From Lycocorax pyrrhopterus obiensis (lineage: Eukaryota; Chordata; Aves; Passeriformes; Paradisaeidae): 64,000 nt of DNA. Positions 45,741 to 59,200 of the stretch are shown here, one piece after another. Both the position numbers and the translations under genes were made by a program. The stretch lies in NCBI GenBank assembly GCA_014706295.1, contig JACSVZ010000001.1, positions 115,641,111 to 115,705,110 on the forward strand. Direction: 5' to 3'. Below the pieces are notes generated by a model, which searched no databases, was not told the DNA's origin, and was given only the letters and a program-made list of their open reading frames with translations. The first letter of the stretch is position 1; every line of letters begins with the position of its first letter.

Positions 45741-47259
45741 TAATCACTGTTCTCTGTGATATGTCACCCCCACATTCCCCGATCTCATACTCCTTTGCTA
45801 TGGTATCCTGCTGTATCTGGTTGGATTCTCACCTTTAGTTGAAAAGATGGATTGTTACACTTTTTGTGTCACTTAAAAACTTGAAACAGACCAACAAAGG
45901 TAGGAATATGATCCCAATAAACATAATATCATACCTAAAAGATGCTTCAACTTTACAGGGTAAATGTACTAGAAGTGGAATTAAATTCTTTCTGCAAATG
46001 CAACCCAAAGAAGTTCCAGTCTTAGGTCAACTCATGGCAAAGGCCTTCTGAGTTTTACACGGCACCATAGCATATACTTGGAAATACCCTTTGTAAATAA
46101 GATGATGCAAATGTCTCTTTTATGTCTGCTCTGACAATTTAAACTGCAAGTATTTGACTTGGTGATTCTCTTGCTCTCACTTAACATTTTCAAGCCTACA
46201 GATGATCAAACTCTAATTGAAAACATTAAGCATTAAAACAAACTTTATCCAACTTACTACTTAATTTTGTCAAAGCCTGACTGTGTTCTTGTTCCTTTTA
46301 TTTGGCGAAAGGATCCTACAAGCATCCTAAAGAAATTCCCATTTCTATGACCCTGTCCAAGCAGGTGAAACCTCTACCAAACAGTTCCAAAATCTAGGTT
46401 GTTCTTTGTGAAGTTCTTCCTGCAAAGCAGGTAATGAATTTATGAGTACCTTAACAACCAAGGTTCTGAAGTGCATTATAATTTCATCCAATTCTTCCAT
46501 CCTGAATGGATTTTTCCCTGCTCTTTGCAGTTCCTACACAGTCTTTTGATTAATTTCTGTCATGAAAACTACAGCTGTGATAGTACTGCATACAGAACAC
46601 CGACTGCTGTACTTGCATACTTTGCAATTATTTCTTTAGTAAAGATCCTCTCAACTAAAAAATAGAAATGAATGACTCATGAGTTCTGAAGTTCCTACAC
46701 TTTCACTGTTTATTCTCCACTATCCCTGAAGTTAAGGTTCTAAATGTTTCTGTACGCTTGGTATTTTCTTTTTTGATCTTTTTAAAGATACTTATTGTGT
46801 CTCATTTTATGTATCTGCAGCTTTTTTCAAGGAAGTGACCCTTTTTAAAAGGCACAAATACACTGAGTTTCTCATTGTGTAATTCTCTCATGAAATGCAA
46901 AAGTATTGATCAACAAAATTTTATGCAGTTCCTCAAAATGATAAGAATCTGCTGAGAGCCCTTAAGCACTGAAAATCTACATGTCCTGTGGTCTTAAGTC
47001 AGCTCTGCATGACCTGGGAGCCAAAAATTTTCAAGGATCATTTACCTGAAATCTCAAGGATGCTAAAGTCAGTGAAATTAATTTGAATGATGTGATATCC
47101 CCATCTTTCTCATATTCCTCTCCTATATCTAAACTACAATAAACAAAGTCAGAAGTCAGAATTCATCTTTTGCAAAATGCTGCAGAGTGAGGCAACTGCC
47201 TCCTGATGAGACTTTCAGCAAAATGTGGAAGTGCAGGTGAGGCACACAAGGCTGCAGGG
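45741..47259. other. Unique non-coding sequence
   Basis: Nothing recognised. Confidence 0.6.
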
Positions 47260-47305
47260 CTGGAAAGGAGGAGTTCACAGTTCTGGAAAGGAAGAATTTA
47301 CAGTT
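47260..47305. repeat. Tandem duplication, 23-bp unit, two copies
   Basis: ctggaaaggaggagttcaca at 47260 and ctggaaaggaagaatttaca at 47283, each followed by gtt. The copies differ at about three positions. Confidence 0.85.
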
Positions 47306-50300
47306 CTGAGGATGCCTGAATCACATAAGCAGATCATGCAGACACCTTCTAAACCAGGGGTGTAAAAGAAAGATGTAAACCATAATCACAGGCAAGAGTC
47401 AATCAACTCCAAAGAAATGCCGGGACACGGATTGCAGTTGACCAGAAATTGTGAGTTAAGCCTCTTTCAACCACAGCCATCAACAACGTGTAAAAGGCCT
47501 GCTGAAAAAATCAATACATAACTGTAGCATTTATCAAGTTCATATAGATCTGTGTTGTTCCTGTCTCATTTGGATGGCTTTACCAAGGAGATGTTCACAA
47601 GTGGGGTATCAAAACAGCACCTGGGAGGCGATTTCCTCGTTTTGTTTCATCCTTTTGGTGTTCTGTTGAGGAATAAGGTCTGATGTTAACTTCAGATTCT
47701 TTGAAAAGAGATTATTATTGATCAGAGGCCCACAGCTGTGCATGTTAGAGTGCTGTGTAAGACTTTCCATACATGAATCTTCTGTGTGGTTTTTCCTCTT
47801 ATATTTAATTCTTTGTGTCTGTGCTTTAACACTTTTTCCAATTACAAACACACAAAAAAAGCTAATCTAAATGATAAGCAGGAAATAACACTTGAAATAT
47901 GCGATGGAGTTTCTTTACATTCTGCTTTTATCTTGAGGGTGCTATTTTTGCTGATGGGAAAAGAGAAAGCCAACAAAAGATCTAAGAAACGAAATAAAAA
48001 ACTGAACTACTGTTTCCAAGGGGCAGCCTGAGATCAAATTTGCTTGAATAGCAATCCACCTTAAATAAAAAAAACCCAAAACCCACAAAAATCTCATTGT
48101 ATTTTAATGCCTACAATGCTCGCACAGACAAATTTAACAGCAGTCATCTTGCATGAGATACTGGCAGTGAGAATACTCTTACTGCAAAACTCCACGAAAT
48201 ACAAGGCAATCTGTGACCCAAATATTGTTTTACCATGCAACACTTCCATTCTTCACACAGGATAAAAGATTAAATGAAAAAAGAATTTAATTTTCTGAAG
48301 GTTCCTCCATCACCTCACCAACTCTCAGTTTCTTTCCCTGATTCCTGCTCTGAATATTGTGAAAGATAGGAAACAGAGACCCAGAAAACTATTGCAGTAG
48401 TGCAGGGAGGCAGAATTAAGACATCATTTGCAAGAAACATGAAGAATAATGTGACTGAAAGATGCAGCTTTTTTGCCTTTTAGTGACCTGAAAACAAACC
48501 CAAAGAGGTAGCACTGTGCACAACAAAAAAACCCCATGAGCAGCTTTCAGGATAGGGCTTGCACAGAACCTCTGAGATGCTGAAGTTGTGTGGCAGATCC
48601 ATTTACTGATGTGGGAATTTCAGCTAATGATCTGCCTCCCAGGGCTCGTTAAGGTTATCTCCCTTGTTCTTGTGATACTCACTTGAGCAGTCATTTTGTA
48701 ATTTTTTTCCCCCTGTTTGGAGTTAAGGAGCCCTACTTAGCCAAATAGGTCTTTACAGAAGCTGCTCTGCCACGTAATCAAAGCATCTCTCAAAAGGCTG
48801 CTCTTTTAGAAGCATCAAATTAGCTCCATTTGAAACATCTCCTTTCTACACCCTTCACAAAAAACTTAAAAGCAACTGGTTAAAGGGAAAACAATGAACC
48901 TCATGCTGGGTGCGCTGCTGGTGGTAAGCATTGTTTAATTATTCCAAAGGCAATTCAACTCATAAACAGGCTTAAATAAATATTAGGAATAGATTAATCC
49001 TTGAACAGATTTGCCAAATATTATGTGATATTAAATGCAATTGTGGTAGAGGTTAAGAACCTCTTTTTTTTAATTTACATCAAAATATTTTTAATAGACA
49101 GGGATGGATTAGGTGTTTGCATGTATGTTCTTGTCCATGTGCACATTCTTCTTTAGAACAGGTTCTAGTGAAAGGCAGACTCCAAAACCCAATGCATCAC
49201 CAGGAATGCTGAAGATGCAATTAAGATCTTCTGCGAGTTGTATTGCTGCTTGTGACTCTCCCTGGGAAACTGAATTCAATGTTCAGCCCCCTTGTAGTAA
49301 TTTCTCCAAGCCAAGGAATAAACCCTCCAGAATTTGTGAAAACAAAGGGGAATAGAGCAGCTGAAGATTGCTCAAATTCTGTAGGAAACCCTAACTCCAA
49401 TTTACTCAGGGCTGATAAGGCACAGCCCAGTCTGTGTGTGCACACATGGAAGTTGCAGGTGCAGGGGAGAACTGCACCAGTGTGATGTTTGTCACTAGAA
49501 AGCTTTTTTGTTAGTCTGGCTTTGCATGGAAGCACCTTTCTCCCTCACCACCCCCTCACAAAAAATGTTCTGGCACAGCAGCAGATCTACTAATCTGAAT
49601 GAGAAAAAGATTTCAGATCTACCAGTAGGGCCCAGAGGATGTTTTCTGGCTTCCTCCTGTTCTGCTGTGATGCAGAAAATTTGGTGGCTTTTGTTTCCAC
49701 TTTGTTTGAATGTGCTGCAATGCAGTTTGATGCAAATGACTGAGCTAAAAGTGAGTCTAACTAGATCCAGCCTCCCTGCCTCTATTTCTTTTTGTCAGCT
49801 GTTCCTTAAAAGAAAAAATATATTCCAAGCTACCTTCACAGCCCTCCTTTCCCCAGTGAACCACACAACTATTCCAAATATCATCTCTTGCAGTCACAGT
49901 GGCTGTTTTGGATACGAGATGTTTCCTCTCCTACATCTTTCAATTCCCAAGGGTTTTTTTAATCATTTAAATTCAGTTCTCATGGGAATAAATCTATTAC
50001 AGTGGCTAAGGTTACAATTACATGTTTGTTTTAATAACAAGAGCCTTCCCACCTCCTCAGAGCCATATTTTGAGGGATTCAGAGTCCTAAGTTTCTGAGG
50101 GAAACACTCTGTGCTTTTCCTCTCTGTTCTCTTTTCTGATGATGAAAAGGTGAGGCAAAATACTGGTATCTTTTGGATACAAGAAAAAGTAAAAGCTAAA
50201 AGAACCAGGATAAAACAAAAAGCTGTGTAATGATATTAGAACTGAATCAAACAAGAGTAGCAAACATTTTCCGCCTTTTAACGCTTTAATTACTTTTTAA

Positions 50301-51163
50301 TAATTGAAATTACGTGGTTATTTTCTCTGATTATTAATACTGCTTCTAAACACAAATCCAAGTTCAAGACAAGCATAATATTTACCCAGCTGTTATCTGT
50401 TCCTGATCATCTCCTCTTTGCTTTTCCTCTTTCTGCCAAACAGACCAGACCTGGTGTTGCCACTGTGAGAGGGCAGTTTCATGGAAATGTAGCTTTTCCA
50501 TTCTGAATTATTTGGTTAATATAATTTTAGCATCAGCCCCCTTTTTCCATGTTTACAATGCTCAGGGACCTGATATGATTTTTATAAAATATCACTCAGG
50601 CCTCAGAAAAAAATCAGACATGAAAGCCTATCAACACAAAATAGCTCACAGATGATTGTGTAATAATAAATATATCTGTATTATTCTGCCCAGCCTGGCT
50701 CATCTAGAGCCATCTATATTTCTGTGAGACTGTTGGCTGGCGAGGCACACACTGAATTTGGAAGAGCTGGCTGAATACTCCAAGCAGCAGAACATTCTAA
50801 AAGACACATTATGTTCAGTTTCTGAGAATAGACTGAGATGTGGATTCATTCCGGGTTTCCATACCCTGAGATCTTAGCAACAAACCAACTGCACAGACAA
50901 AACCTGCACCACAAACTTCCCCTTTTCAGCTCTCCAGCTCTTTCTGAGGGGTGCAAAATGACAGGGCCAGCAGGCCACCCCCGTGGGCCAGGACACGACC
51001 AGGGGACACAACCAGGCTCCACCCAGGGTCAAAGGCTGAGCTGCTGCTCCCAGGCTGACCAGGCAGCAGATGATGATCCCTTCCAGCTCCTGGGCTCCTG
51101 GCCTTCTTCAGGGAGAGATTTTGTCTGCATTTAATGGTTAAGTACTTTCCAGCTGTTGTTTTA
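47306..51163. other. Unique non-coding sequence
   Basis: Holds the longest open frame without low complexity in the window (ATG at 49526 to 50098, plus, about 191 codons), which is unlike any family I know. A GC-richer patch at about 50940-51120 is not CpG-rich. No repeats recognised apart from an A/C patch at 48067-48090. Confidence 0.55.
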
Positions 51164-51181
51164 AATATATATATATATATA
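51164..51181. repeat. (AT)9 microsatellite
   Basis: Perfect at dinucleotides ending at aggtttg. Confidence 0.9.
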
Positions 51182-54100
51182 GGTTTGTAGATGAACATAT
51201 ACCCATGTACCCCCTGTACTATACCTACACGAATTTCTTGTAATCTCCCGCTCAGAGAGGCAGTGATTTCTGTCTCAGGATGAGTGCCATCAGCCTACTT
51301 GGCTCTCAGCAGGCTGGAGCTGAGCCAATAGGCGTTTTTCCAAGTGACTGACAGTCTGGCCAGGCTTCAGAGACACCCAGGTTCCTCCTGCGTGTCAGGA
51401 CATGAGGAGAAGTGTGGGAACAGCCACTGCAATTTGGAGGTGAATAGGACACTCAACAGAGGCCAAAACACATCACAAAACAGCTGAAAAATACACAAGA
51501 GTTCAAGAAAACATGGACGAAAATATGTAACACAGTTCCCTTTGGAAGAATGCAGTGAAGGCTATTGCTAGTGTTCATTTTATATATTGTTAAGGCCTTT
51601 ATAGACAGAAGGTTAAACAAAAAATCACAATGGCAGCAAGGTTATTCGGGGTAATGCAGACAGTGCAAACTTTATGTGAGATGGAGCTGAACTTTTTCTA
51701 TTTAACTCTTCCTCACACCCAAGTCAGCACTTTTTAGCTTGTGTTTTTACAATTCAAACAAGCCCTTGGTTTATTTCTCCTAAAACTAAATTCTCGGTAC
51801 TTCATACACAGGGACAGAGGTTACTATAGCCTCCATTGGGTGAGTCCTTCACTTGGAAAAATTTAATCATTAATTGCCATTTTTAAGGATTAAATATGCT
51901 GGAATAACCCTTTAATTTCTAGAGAGAACTATCTAAAAGCCACAATCACTCCCAGTTTCCTTTAGACGGGACACTTCCCTGTAAAACAACACAACACCTC
52001 AAGGCACACCTGCTCTTGCTCTACAGCAAAACCAACCCAATCAAGATGACATTTGCAACAAAAAGTACCCATGAAATTCCTGAATTTATCAATTCTTACG
52101 CTGCAGTTTAGCAATAATGTCTCTGATTGTGCCCCAGCTCCCGGGCCTGCCAGGCCAGCACATCTCATCACACCTTCAGCAGGCACAAAATGACATTTTC
52201 TTCTCAAATGTCATCGTGTGTCCAGAGCTCCATGAAGAAAGGGTATCAGGTTTTCATCTGGGAAGATGGAACCCATGTTCAGGCAGAAAAGCAATATAAA
52301 AATCAATCAGTTTCCAGAGAATGCTGAGGCTGAAAAATAAACTGGTTTCACTGTACACCAGTGATCAGAAGCTAGCAGCTTCAACAATCCTTTATTTATG
52401 GAAGGCTCAGAAATTTCCTCTTTAACAAAATAAAAAATATTGGACTTATTAAGTGCAAATAGCCAAAAAGTCTCGGTGACAAATTAAGCTTTGTTAATTA
52501 TCATGCCCACTTCTCCTCAGTGCTCTGTACCAGTGATAGCCTGGCAAAGACCGTGGATGAAGGGTAAATCCTTCTACAGCAGAAATGCCAGCACAGATGT
52601 CATGTCTCAGATTTCACTCAGCAGTACAGTAAACCTCAGTACCTGCATTTAAAAGGAGAAAAAAAAAAAATAAGTCCCAAATGCTGCTGGCTTCAAACAG
52701 AGTTTGTCACTGTCTATAGAAATGCTCTGTTTGTCAGCACTTCTCATTTTTGATGCCACTACTGAGCCTGCAGGAAACAAATTTCTCTGGTTGAAACACT
52801 GAACAGTGGGGAAGCTCCAGGAGAGGAACAAAAGCCCTACGTCACATCCATTTTGCTTGCGTTTTAAAGCAAACTTGCCAAAGCAAATTATTTTCAAGGG
52901 GTCTAAGTTAACAAATAAATAGATGTTATTTTCATTAATGGTCCAGTAAAGAAGACAAATTAAATTCTTCTTTTTACCAGAAATACTGACTGTCTTCTGC
53001 TAAGGTGAAATCTCTCTTTCCTCAGATCCAAGTTCTGTAGAGCCATAAGGGCTTTTTCCTGCACGGAAGGAAAAAAAGATATAAGAAACATTTTGTGAAA
53101 AATTCTGACTTTAAAGTTCTTATCTTGTCTCAGTTATTATGAAAAAATTATATCTTCTCCAGAGGAGAGACCTATAGTTATGACTCAACTTCCAAGCATT
53201 CCCATTTTGTCAAAAATAATCCTCTATAATTTAACAGCAGCTACAAGAACTACCTTTGCAAAGCAGCTGGATGCCTGCAGGCCCACAGAATTCCTGGGGT
53301 CTTCCCAAACAAAAATTCCCAGGCAAACCCCTCCCTGCAAGGAGGGGTCCTCAGGTCATCAGTCAAACTTGAAAATGTCAATTATTTCACTTGTTACAGT
53401 GAAAGATGATAAACTACTTTAAGAGATTTAGAACTTCATTTCCTTTTATAACTTAAATTTGGATAAGGGAACTGATGATATTCTTAAGATTTTAACCAAC
53501 TTGAAAGAAATAAAAAGCTGTTTAAGTAGTGATGACCAGAATTACTGTGAATGGTACCACTACTCCAAATAAAAAATTTAATATTTTGAAGATAACGTCA
53601 ATACTTGAAAAGAATAAAAATCCATGGGAGAAGCAAATGAAATCCCTGTCCATGGACCAGAACAATTGCCCTGTGGATAAGGGGACATTTAGTCAGGTGG
53701 ATGCCTGCATTTAACTGAGAGGTGGTTGAAATCACTAGACCTTAGTTAAAATGTAAATGTGTCTTTACTAACTTTGTTTCCAACTTCAATTTCCACTTAA
53801 AAAAACAAAAAAATCAGAATTAATTCAGTAAAGTCCCAAGATTGTAGGAGGGCATGTGAGAAGATCAGACCAACTGCCTTCTGAAATTATTCTACTTCAT
53901 AATATCTAATTTTTTGTCTTTCCAGAAAAGCAAGATTTTGCTGTCTCTGAAAGACTCCCTTAATCCTCCCACGCACAGTCTCTATTTCTGCCTTCTGAGA
54001 GAATGCACTTCCTCACACCGAGCTCCTCTCATCCCGTGAAGTGACAGAGCCACATCTCACCCAGCGCCAGGTTCCTCATGAATATTGAAACAAAAGAGAT

Positions 54101-54500
54101 CGTGGGAAGGAAAGCGGAATATTGGGAAGGATGTTTGAGGGAATCCTCTTAAGGATTACTGAAAATACCTTGTAATAAGAAGAAGGAAACTAGGTCACAT
54201 CTTCCCCATTTCTTATTCCTTATTTCAGATAAAATATTTATTTTAAATAGTTTAATAAAGAAAACAGAGGGAAGAACCAAGGAGAACCTGTAATTTCTGA
54301 CGAAATATAGCTTCCTAAGCACTTGAGAGGATTTTTTCTCAAGGCAGTGGAAGGAGTTAGGATGAAGGAGAGAACGGGTATCTGAAGAAGAGAAAAAGAG
54401 TTTTGGAGCCAGATGACTTAACTTGCATTCTGACACATGAGGGATTTTTTTTAACTTCACAGAGGGCAGGCAGAGATAGTGAGGCATGTCTTTAATGAAG
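51182..54500. other. Unique non-coding sequence
   Basis: Contains an A12 run (52659-52670) and a short perfect stem, acccctcc (53327-53334) with ggaggggt (53341-53348). No gene recognised. Confidence 0.6.
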
Positions 54501-54667
54501 GAAAAAACTAAACCAAAACAAAACCCAAAAAAAACCTCACAAAATCGAGCACAAAACACACACAAAAAAACCCCAAAAAAACCCCAAAACAACAAACCAA
54601 AACAGAAAACCAAAACAACAACAACAAAAGCAGAAAAAAACCAATAGAAGCCCCAAAAAACACCCAA
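54501..54667. repeat. A/C-rich low-complexity tract
   Basis: About 167 bases of almost only A and C on the plus strand, with repeated aaaaaaacccc units (54561-54585) and a caacaacaacaa part. It accounts for the Phe/Gly/Val-rich start of a 178-codon frame on the minus strand (54149-54685), which is therefore not evidence of a gene. Confidence 0.9.
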
Positions 54668-56090
54668 TGACATAAATAGGGACATGCTGTCCAGACCCTA
54701 CTACAGCAGTTTTAGCAGTAATGTACTCAGAGAGGCTCGTTTGCTGAAATATTTTGCATCATTTGAAATACCTCCAGGGATATGAAGCCATTTAGTCCTG
54801 TTTTCATTCTGTCCTTTTCCTCCCATTCTCCCCACAGAATATTTGCTTGGTGTCAGTTTTACCACACCCTGGAGGCAGGCTGGGCTCCACAGAGTCATTG
54901 GGAGCCAGAGGACAAATGACAGGGATTTTGGGATTACCATTGTTTTCCTTGTTGTTTATATTAGAGCAACATGTAGAGGCATCACCTGAAATCAGAATCT
55001 CCCTGTGAGATGGTACGAGATGGGATTTTCCTGGATATTAATTGAATAAGACAGAGGGAGTAAAGAGGAGGAAAAGATCACAGAAGATCCTTCAGTGGGA
55101 GGTCAGGGGAAGAAGCCAGTAAAATTTTGGTCTTCTGTACTGCAGGAAAAGTCAAAGGACAAGGAAACCTCGATTCATGATGCTGGAGCTTTAACTTTTG
55201 GTGATGAACAAGGTGAACAGAACCTTTTGCAGCAAGCTGGCCAAACACCTCCTTGTAACTCACCATGTAGCTCCTCATGCAGTATTCCACTGAAATGCAC
55301 AGTAAACCTTTTTTTCCCCCCTAATATTTCAGGGGTTTGAAAATCACTGTATCTTCTGTAAAAGGAAAAATTTATCTCATTCATTTCCTCTCAGAATTCC
55401 TCCTATCCCTTCCTACCCTTTTCCTGGTTATGTGTGGTTCTGGCAAGAAGCAGAACCTGTAAGTTGGGATTTGGCTGTAGAATGCAAACTTGGTACTGCT
55501 GTAACCACAGGTGCTCACAGACAGAGGTAGAACCATCTTCAGGTACAACATTTTTATAGTTTCTGGGGGAATATAAACTCCACATTCATCTGGCAACATC
55601 TCCATCCTCCATGGCTTCCCCTAGGCACGTCATAAAACCTTTGTTATGAAGAATATGAGTAAATCCTGAAAAGTTCATAAACTTTCTGAGGCAACATGAA
55701 TGTTGGGCATCACGTGGGTGACAATGAATGTTGTCTTTTTTGATGGTATGAAACAGAAACCACTCAAAGTTTAAGCACCGAGTGATTTTCCCTTCCTTGC
55801 TGCAACCAGCATTCATTTTATCCGTTTTACTCAAAATACCAGGACTAAAGCAGTCCTGTGAATAATCAGATAAATTTGCCTTTTTAGTATTTTTTTTTAT
55901 ATTAAGGATCTATCTACCCTTCATTTAGTGTCTAGGTCTTTGCAAGATAAGGGGAAATCAATACAAAATCAAAACAGTCAAACAAACCCCAGAGCCTTAA
56001 ATTTAAAACAAAATAATTGCTACAATTGGATAAAACAAAATTTATACATAAATGAAAATTTCAGACTAGCTTGCTTATTGTTGGCAATCG
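54668..56090. other. Unique non-coding sequence
   Basis: Several short frames overlap on both strands between 55078 and 55605. None is protein-like. No repeat recognised. Confidence 0.6.
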
Positions 56091-56231
56091 GATTTTACAT
56101 AGGATATTAAAAAAAAATTAAAAAATATTTTTAGAAGATTTTACATAGGGTATTTTAAAAAATTAGATATTTTAAAACTATCACTTTATCAGCACCAAAA
56201 CCCATTTTAATCAGCACCAAAAACCATTTAA
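56091..56231. repeat. Two neighbouring small duplications
   Basis: gattttacatagg(a/g)tatt occurs at 56091 and 56137. Then a 21-22 bp unit, atcagcaccaaaacccattt, starts at 56188 and is repeated from about 56209 with small changes. An A/T-rich linker lies between the first pair. Confidence 0.8.
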
Positions 56232-59200
56232 GATCTACTTTGTGGCATTCTGTGAAGATAGTTGCAAGAAAAATATTCACAAATCATAGGAATACAATCA
56301 GCACCCACCACAGAGTGATTTTCTTAAAGACTTGGTTCTTTCTATCTTCTTTACAATACCCTATGTATTCTAACTGTTTAAACTACTCTGTACTCTTACT
56401 GTAAATTTATGTCTACAAACATGAGGGCTGGGACGTTCTTATCTCTAAGGAAATCTCATTTTCTTTTTATTTGAGAGAACACTCAAGATTCACAGCTTGA
56501 GCACAAGGGTAACTTTCCTGCAGGCACCATGGAATCAATCCCCAAAAATTCCGCCCATTTGAAACCCCTGCCACACCAAAAAAAAGGAGGAAGGACAATG
56601 ACCAACTGCCTAAACCGCACCGCAATGTTAGAGACGAGCGTTACAGAGCACAACAAGGATGAGAGCGGGCTGTTTTCTCTTCCTGCTAACTTGTGCGGGG
56701 CTACAGTTTGGATTTGTGGCTAAAGCCACGTGGATAACACAGGGATGTTTTAGTTACGGCTCAAACAAAGAGGTTTTTTCTGTTTCTCACAGCGTCCTGC
56801 CAGGACAGCTGACCCCAGATGACCACAGGGATATCCCAGACCTTATGGGGTCATGCTGAGCATCAAAAGCTGGAGGAAGAAGGAAGAGATGATGTTCAAA
56901 GCTTGGCATTTGTGACCCCAAGGCACCTTTCCACGTGACAGAGCCCTGCTCTCCTGGGGATGGCTGAACACCTGCCTGCCCATGGGAAGTGCTGGATTAA
57001 TTCCTTGCTTTGCTTTGCTTCTGTGTGCAGCTTTCGCTTTACCTATTAGGCTGTCCTGATCCCAACTCATGAATTTTCTCCCTTTTACCCTTACAATTCC
57101 CTACCCCACCCCAGTGGGGAGAAACAAATGGCTGAGGGGAGCTGAGCTGACCTCCAGGGATAAATCAGGGCATGTGCTGTAGCCCAGCACTCAGCTGCGT
57201 GGACAGGTGAGCTGATCCAGAGAAAGCCACAGCTTCCCACCCCATGGGATTCAGCAGGCAAGCTGCCAGACCATATTAACACCTCCTAACAGCTCAGGTC
57301 AGATTAGTTCAGATGAGTTTACACACACTCTGCAAGCCAAAGCCAAAAAAAGCTTGGCTGACCTCAAAAGGAGGTGCTCAGACCACAATAAGTAATATTC
57401 ATGAGTCTTGGTTGGCCCAGAACAAAACAGCACCAGTGAATCACAAACATGTATGAATGACAAATCAATTTGTCAGGAACCACTCTGAAATAAGATATTT
57501 CCCTCCAGAGAAAGGTCACACCTTCAGAAACCTCTCCTTTGCTTCAGCAGTTACCAGGCAAATAGTGAGGAGTAACTCCTCAGTGCTGCCCCTGGGGGAA
57601 CAACATCCCCCATCACCTCTGCGGTCAAACAAAAGGCTCGGGATACAAAATCCATAGGACCTTGTAACCCTGAAGCTGAGAGCCCTTGGAAAGCAGCAGG
57701 CTGTCCCACTGAATAAGCATAAAAACAAGCAGTGTTCTTCCAGGAAGTGGGGAGCATAAATTTATGGTAAATATTGTTTGGGATGAGTAATTCACCCAGC
57801 TCTAATTATAAGTGCAGGGCTCTGGAACATTATTGATGAAGAGCATCCCATAAGCCCCTAACAACAGCTGAAAAAGAAGATAACATCTGGGATATTTTGT
57901 GCTAAATTCTGCATTAATAAAACCCACAATTATATAGGTACTTTCCCATCTATCTGTTTAGGAGTTCTACAGAGTATTTTATACACATGGAACTGGAAGA
58001 CTGCCTAGTAATAAAATATACTGGAAATGGGAAATTCAGACACTTTCTGGGAAGGTCACCTGTTTTCCCTGAGGCCTGGGCCCCACCTGTGGTAGAATTG
58101 CCTGTCTTCTTGATTTAGAAAAGAAATTTTCTCATAAATAAAAGATTCAGAAAGAGGGAATCCTACAAGCAAAAATAAGCACCAAGGATTGTTGTCAAAC
58201 CCACAGTAAATAAAGAGCAACTAAAGGGCTAAAATTAAAAAAAATCAGCATTACTCTCCTTTCATGTTTCAAAACTGTGAAACAGCCATTAAGAAAATGC
58301 TGTACCAATGTTGATTTTCCCCTCCTTTCTGCTCCTGTGACTTCTGTGGGTAGATTGGAGGAGAGTGCTGATTTTGGATGCCACTAAAAGTCATTGTACC
58401 ACCACAAGTTATAGGTTAAGATGTAAGATGGGCCACATGTCACAAAACCAACACAGAAAAATCCCCTTTATTTCATTCTACTTTTTCCTTATATTAATAG
58501 GGGTTTTCCATTAATAATATTCCTTTTTTTTATATATAACTTCTTGTAATAAATGTTAGTAACGCTGGAAGAGAGAGAACTCCTGCATTCTGCTTAAGGG
58601 CAAGAGCCCTGGATTGATCTGGTGTCTAAGTGTGGCTGTGAGCTGCAGACAGCAGCAGTGTGAGAAATTACAGGTGAACTCTCAGACCAGATGAAGCCTG
58701 ACAATAAAATTTGTCACTGTAGCTATGATTATTAACTTCACATTTTTATTAGCCTGTTTAAATCCTACATGTACGAGGGTGTGAGCGAACAAATAAAACC
58801 CTACAATCCTCACTACAAAGCCAGAGTAATCATAGCTATCAGGTAGCATTTAATGAAAGAAATCTAGTCATATAGCTGAAGTCATAGGACCATATAGACA
58901 AAAATAATGCCATTATAAATGCTTTTTTTTTGTTGTTAAATCTAGAAAATTTTCAGTGAATTAACTCTTTACCCCAGAAGGATCAATTATTATGACATTG
59001 CGTTTGCAAGATGCACTTTTCATTTCTTTTCTTCAATTTTGCAGACTAAAAATCCCAGTAGGACAGGTACCTATGGCAGCATAAAGAGACATATTAATGT
59101 GGGCCATGCAGAGGATATCTACACATAACATCTGATCCCATTTTTCCTGCTGTTCCACACCAAAAACTCTATTATCTCTTCTAGTTTCAAAAGCTTGAAA

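Noticed and set aside
51067..51100. Possible CR1 end (gatgatcccttccagctcc)
   Set aside because: The CR1 tail does not follow, and no CR1 body is visible upstream.
54149..54685. Minus-strand open frame of 178 codons with a hydrophobic Phe/Gly/Val-rich start
   Set aside because: The first third is the translation of the A/C-rich low-complexity tract at 54501-54667. The rest resembles no protein.
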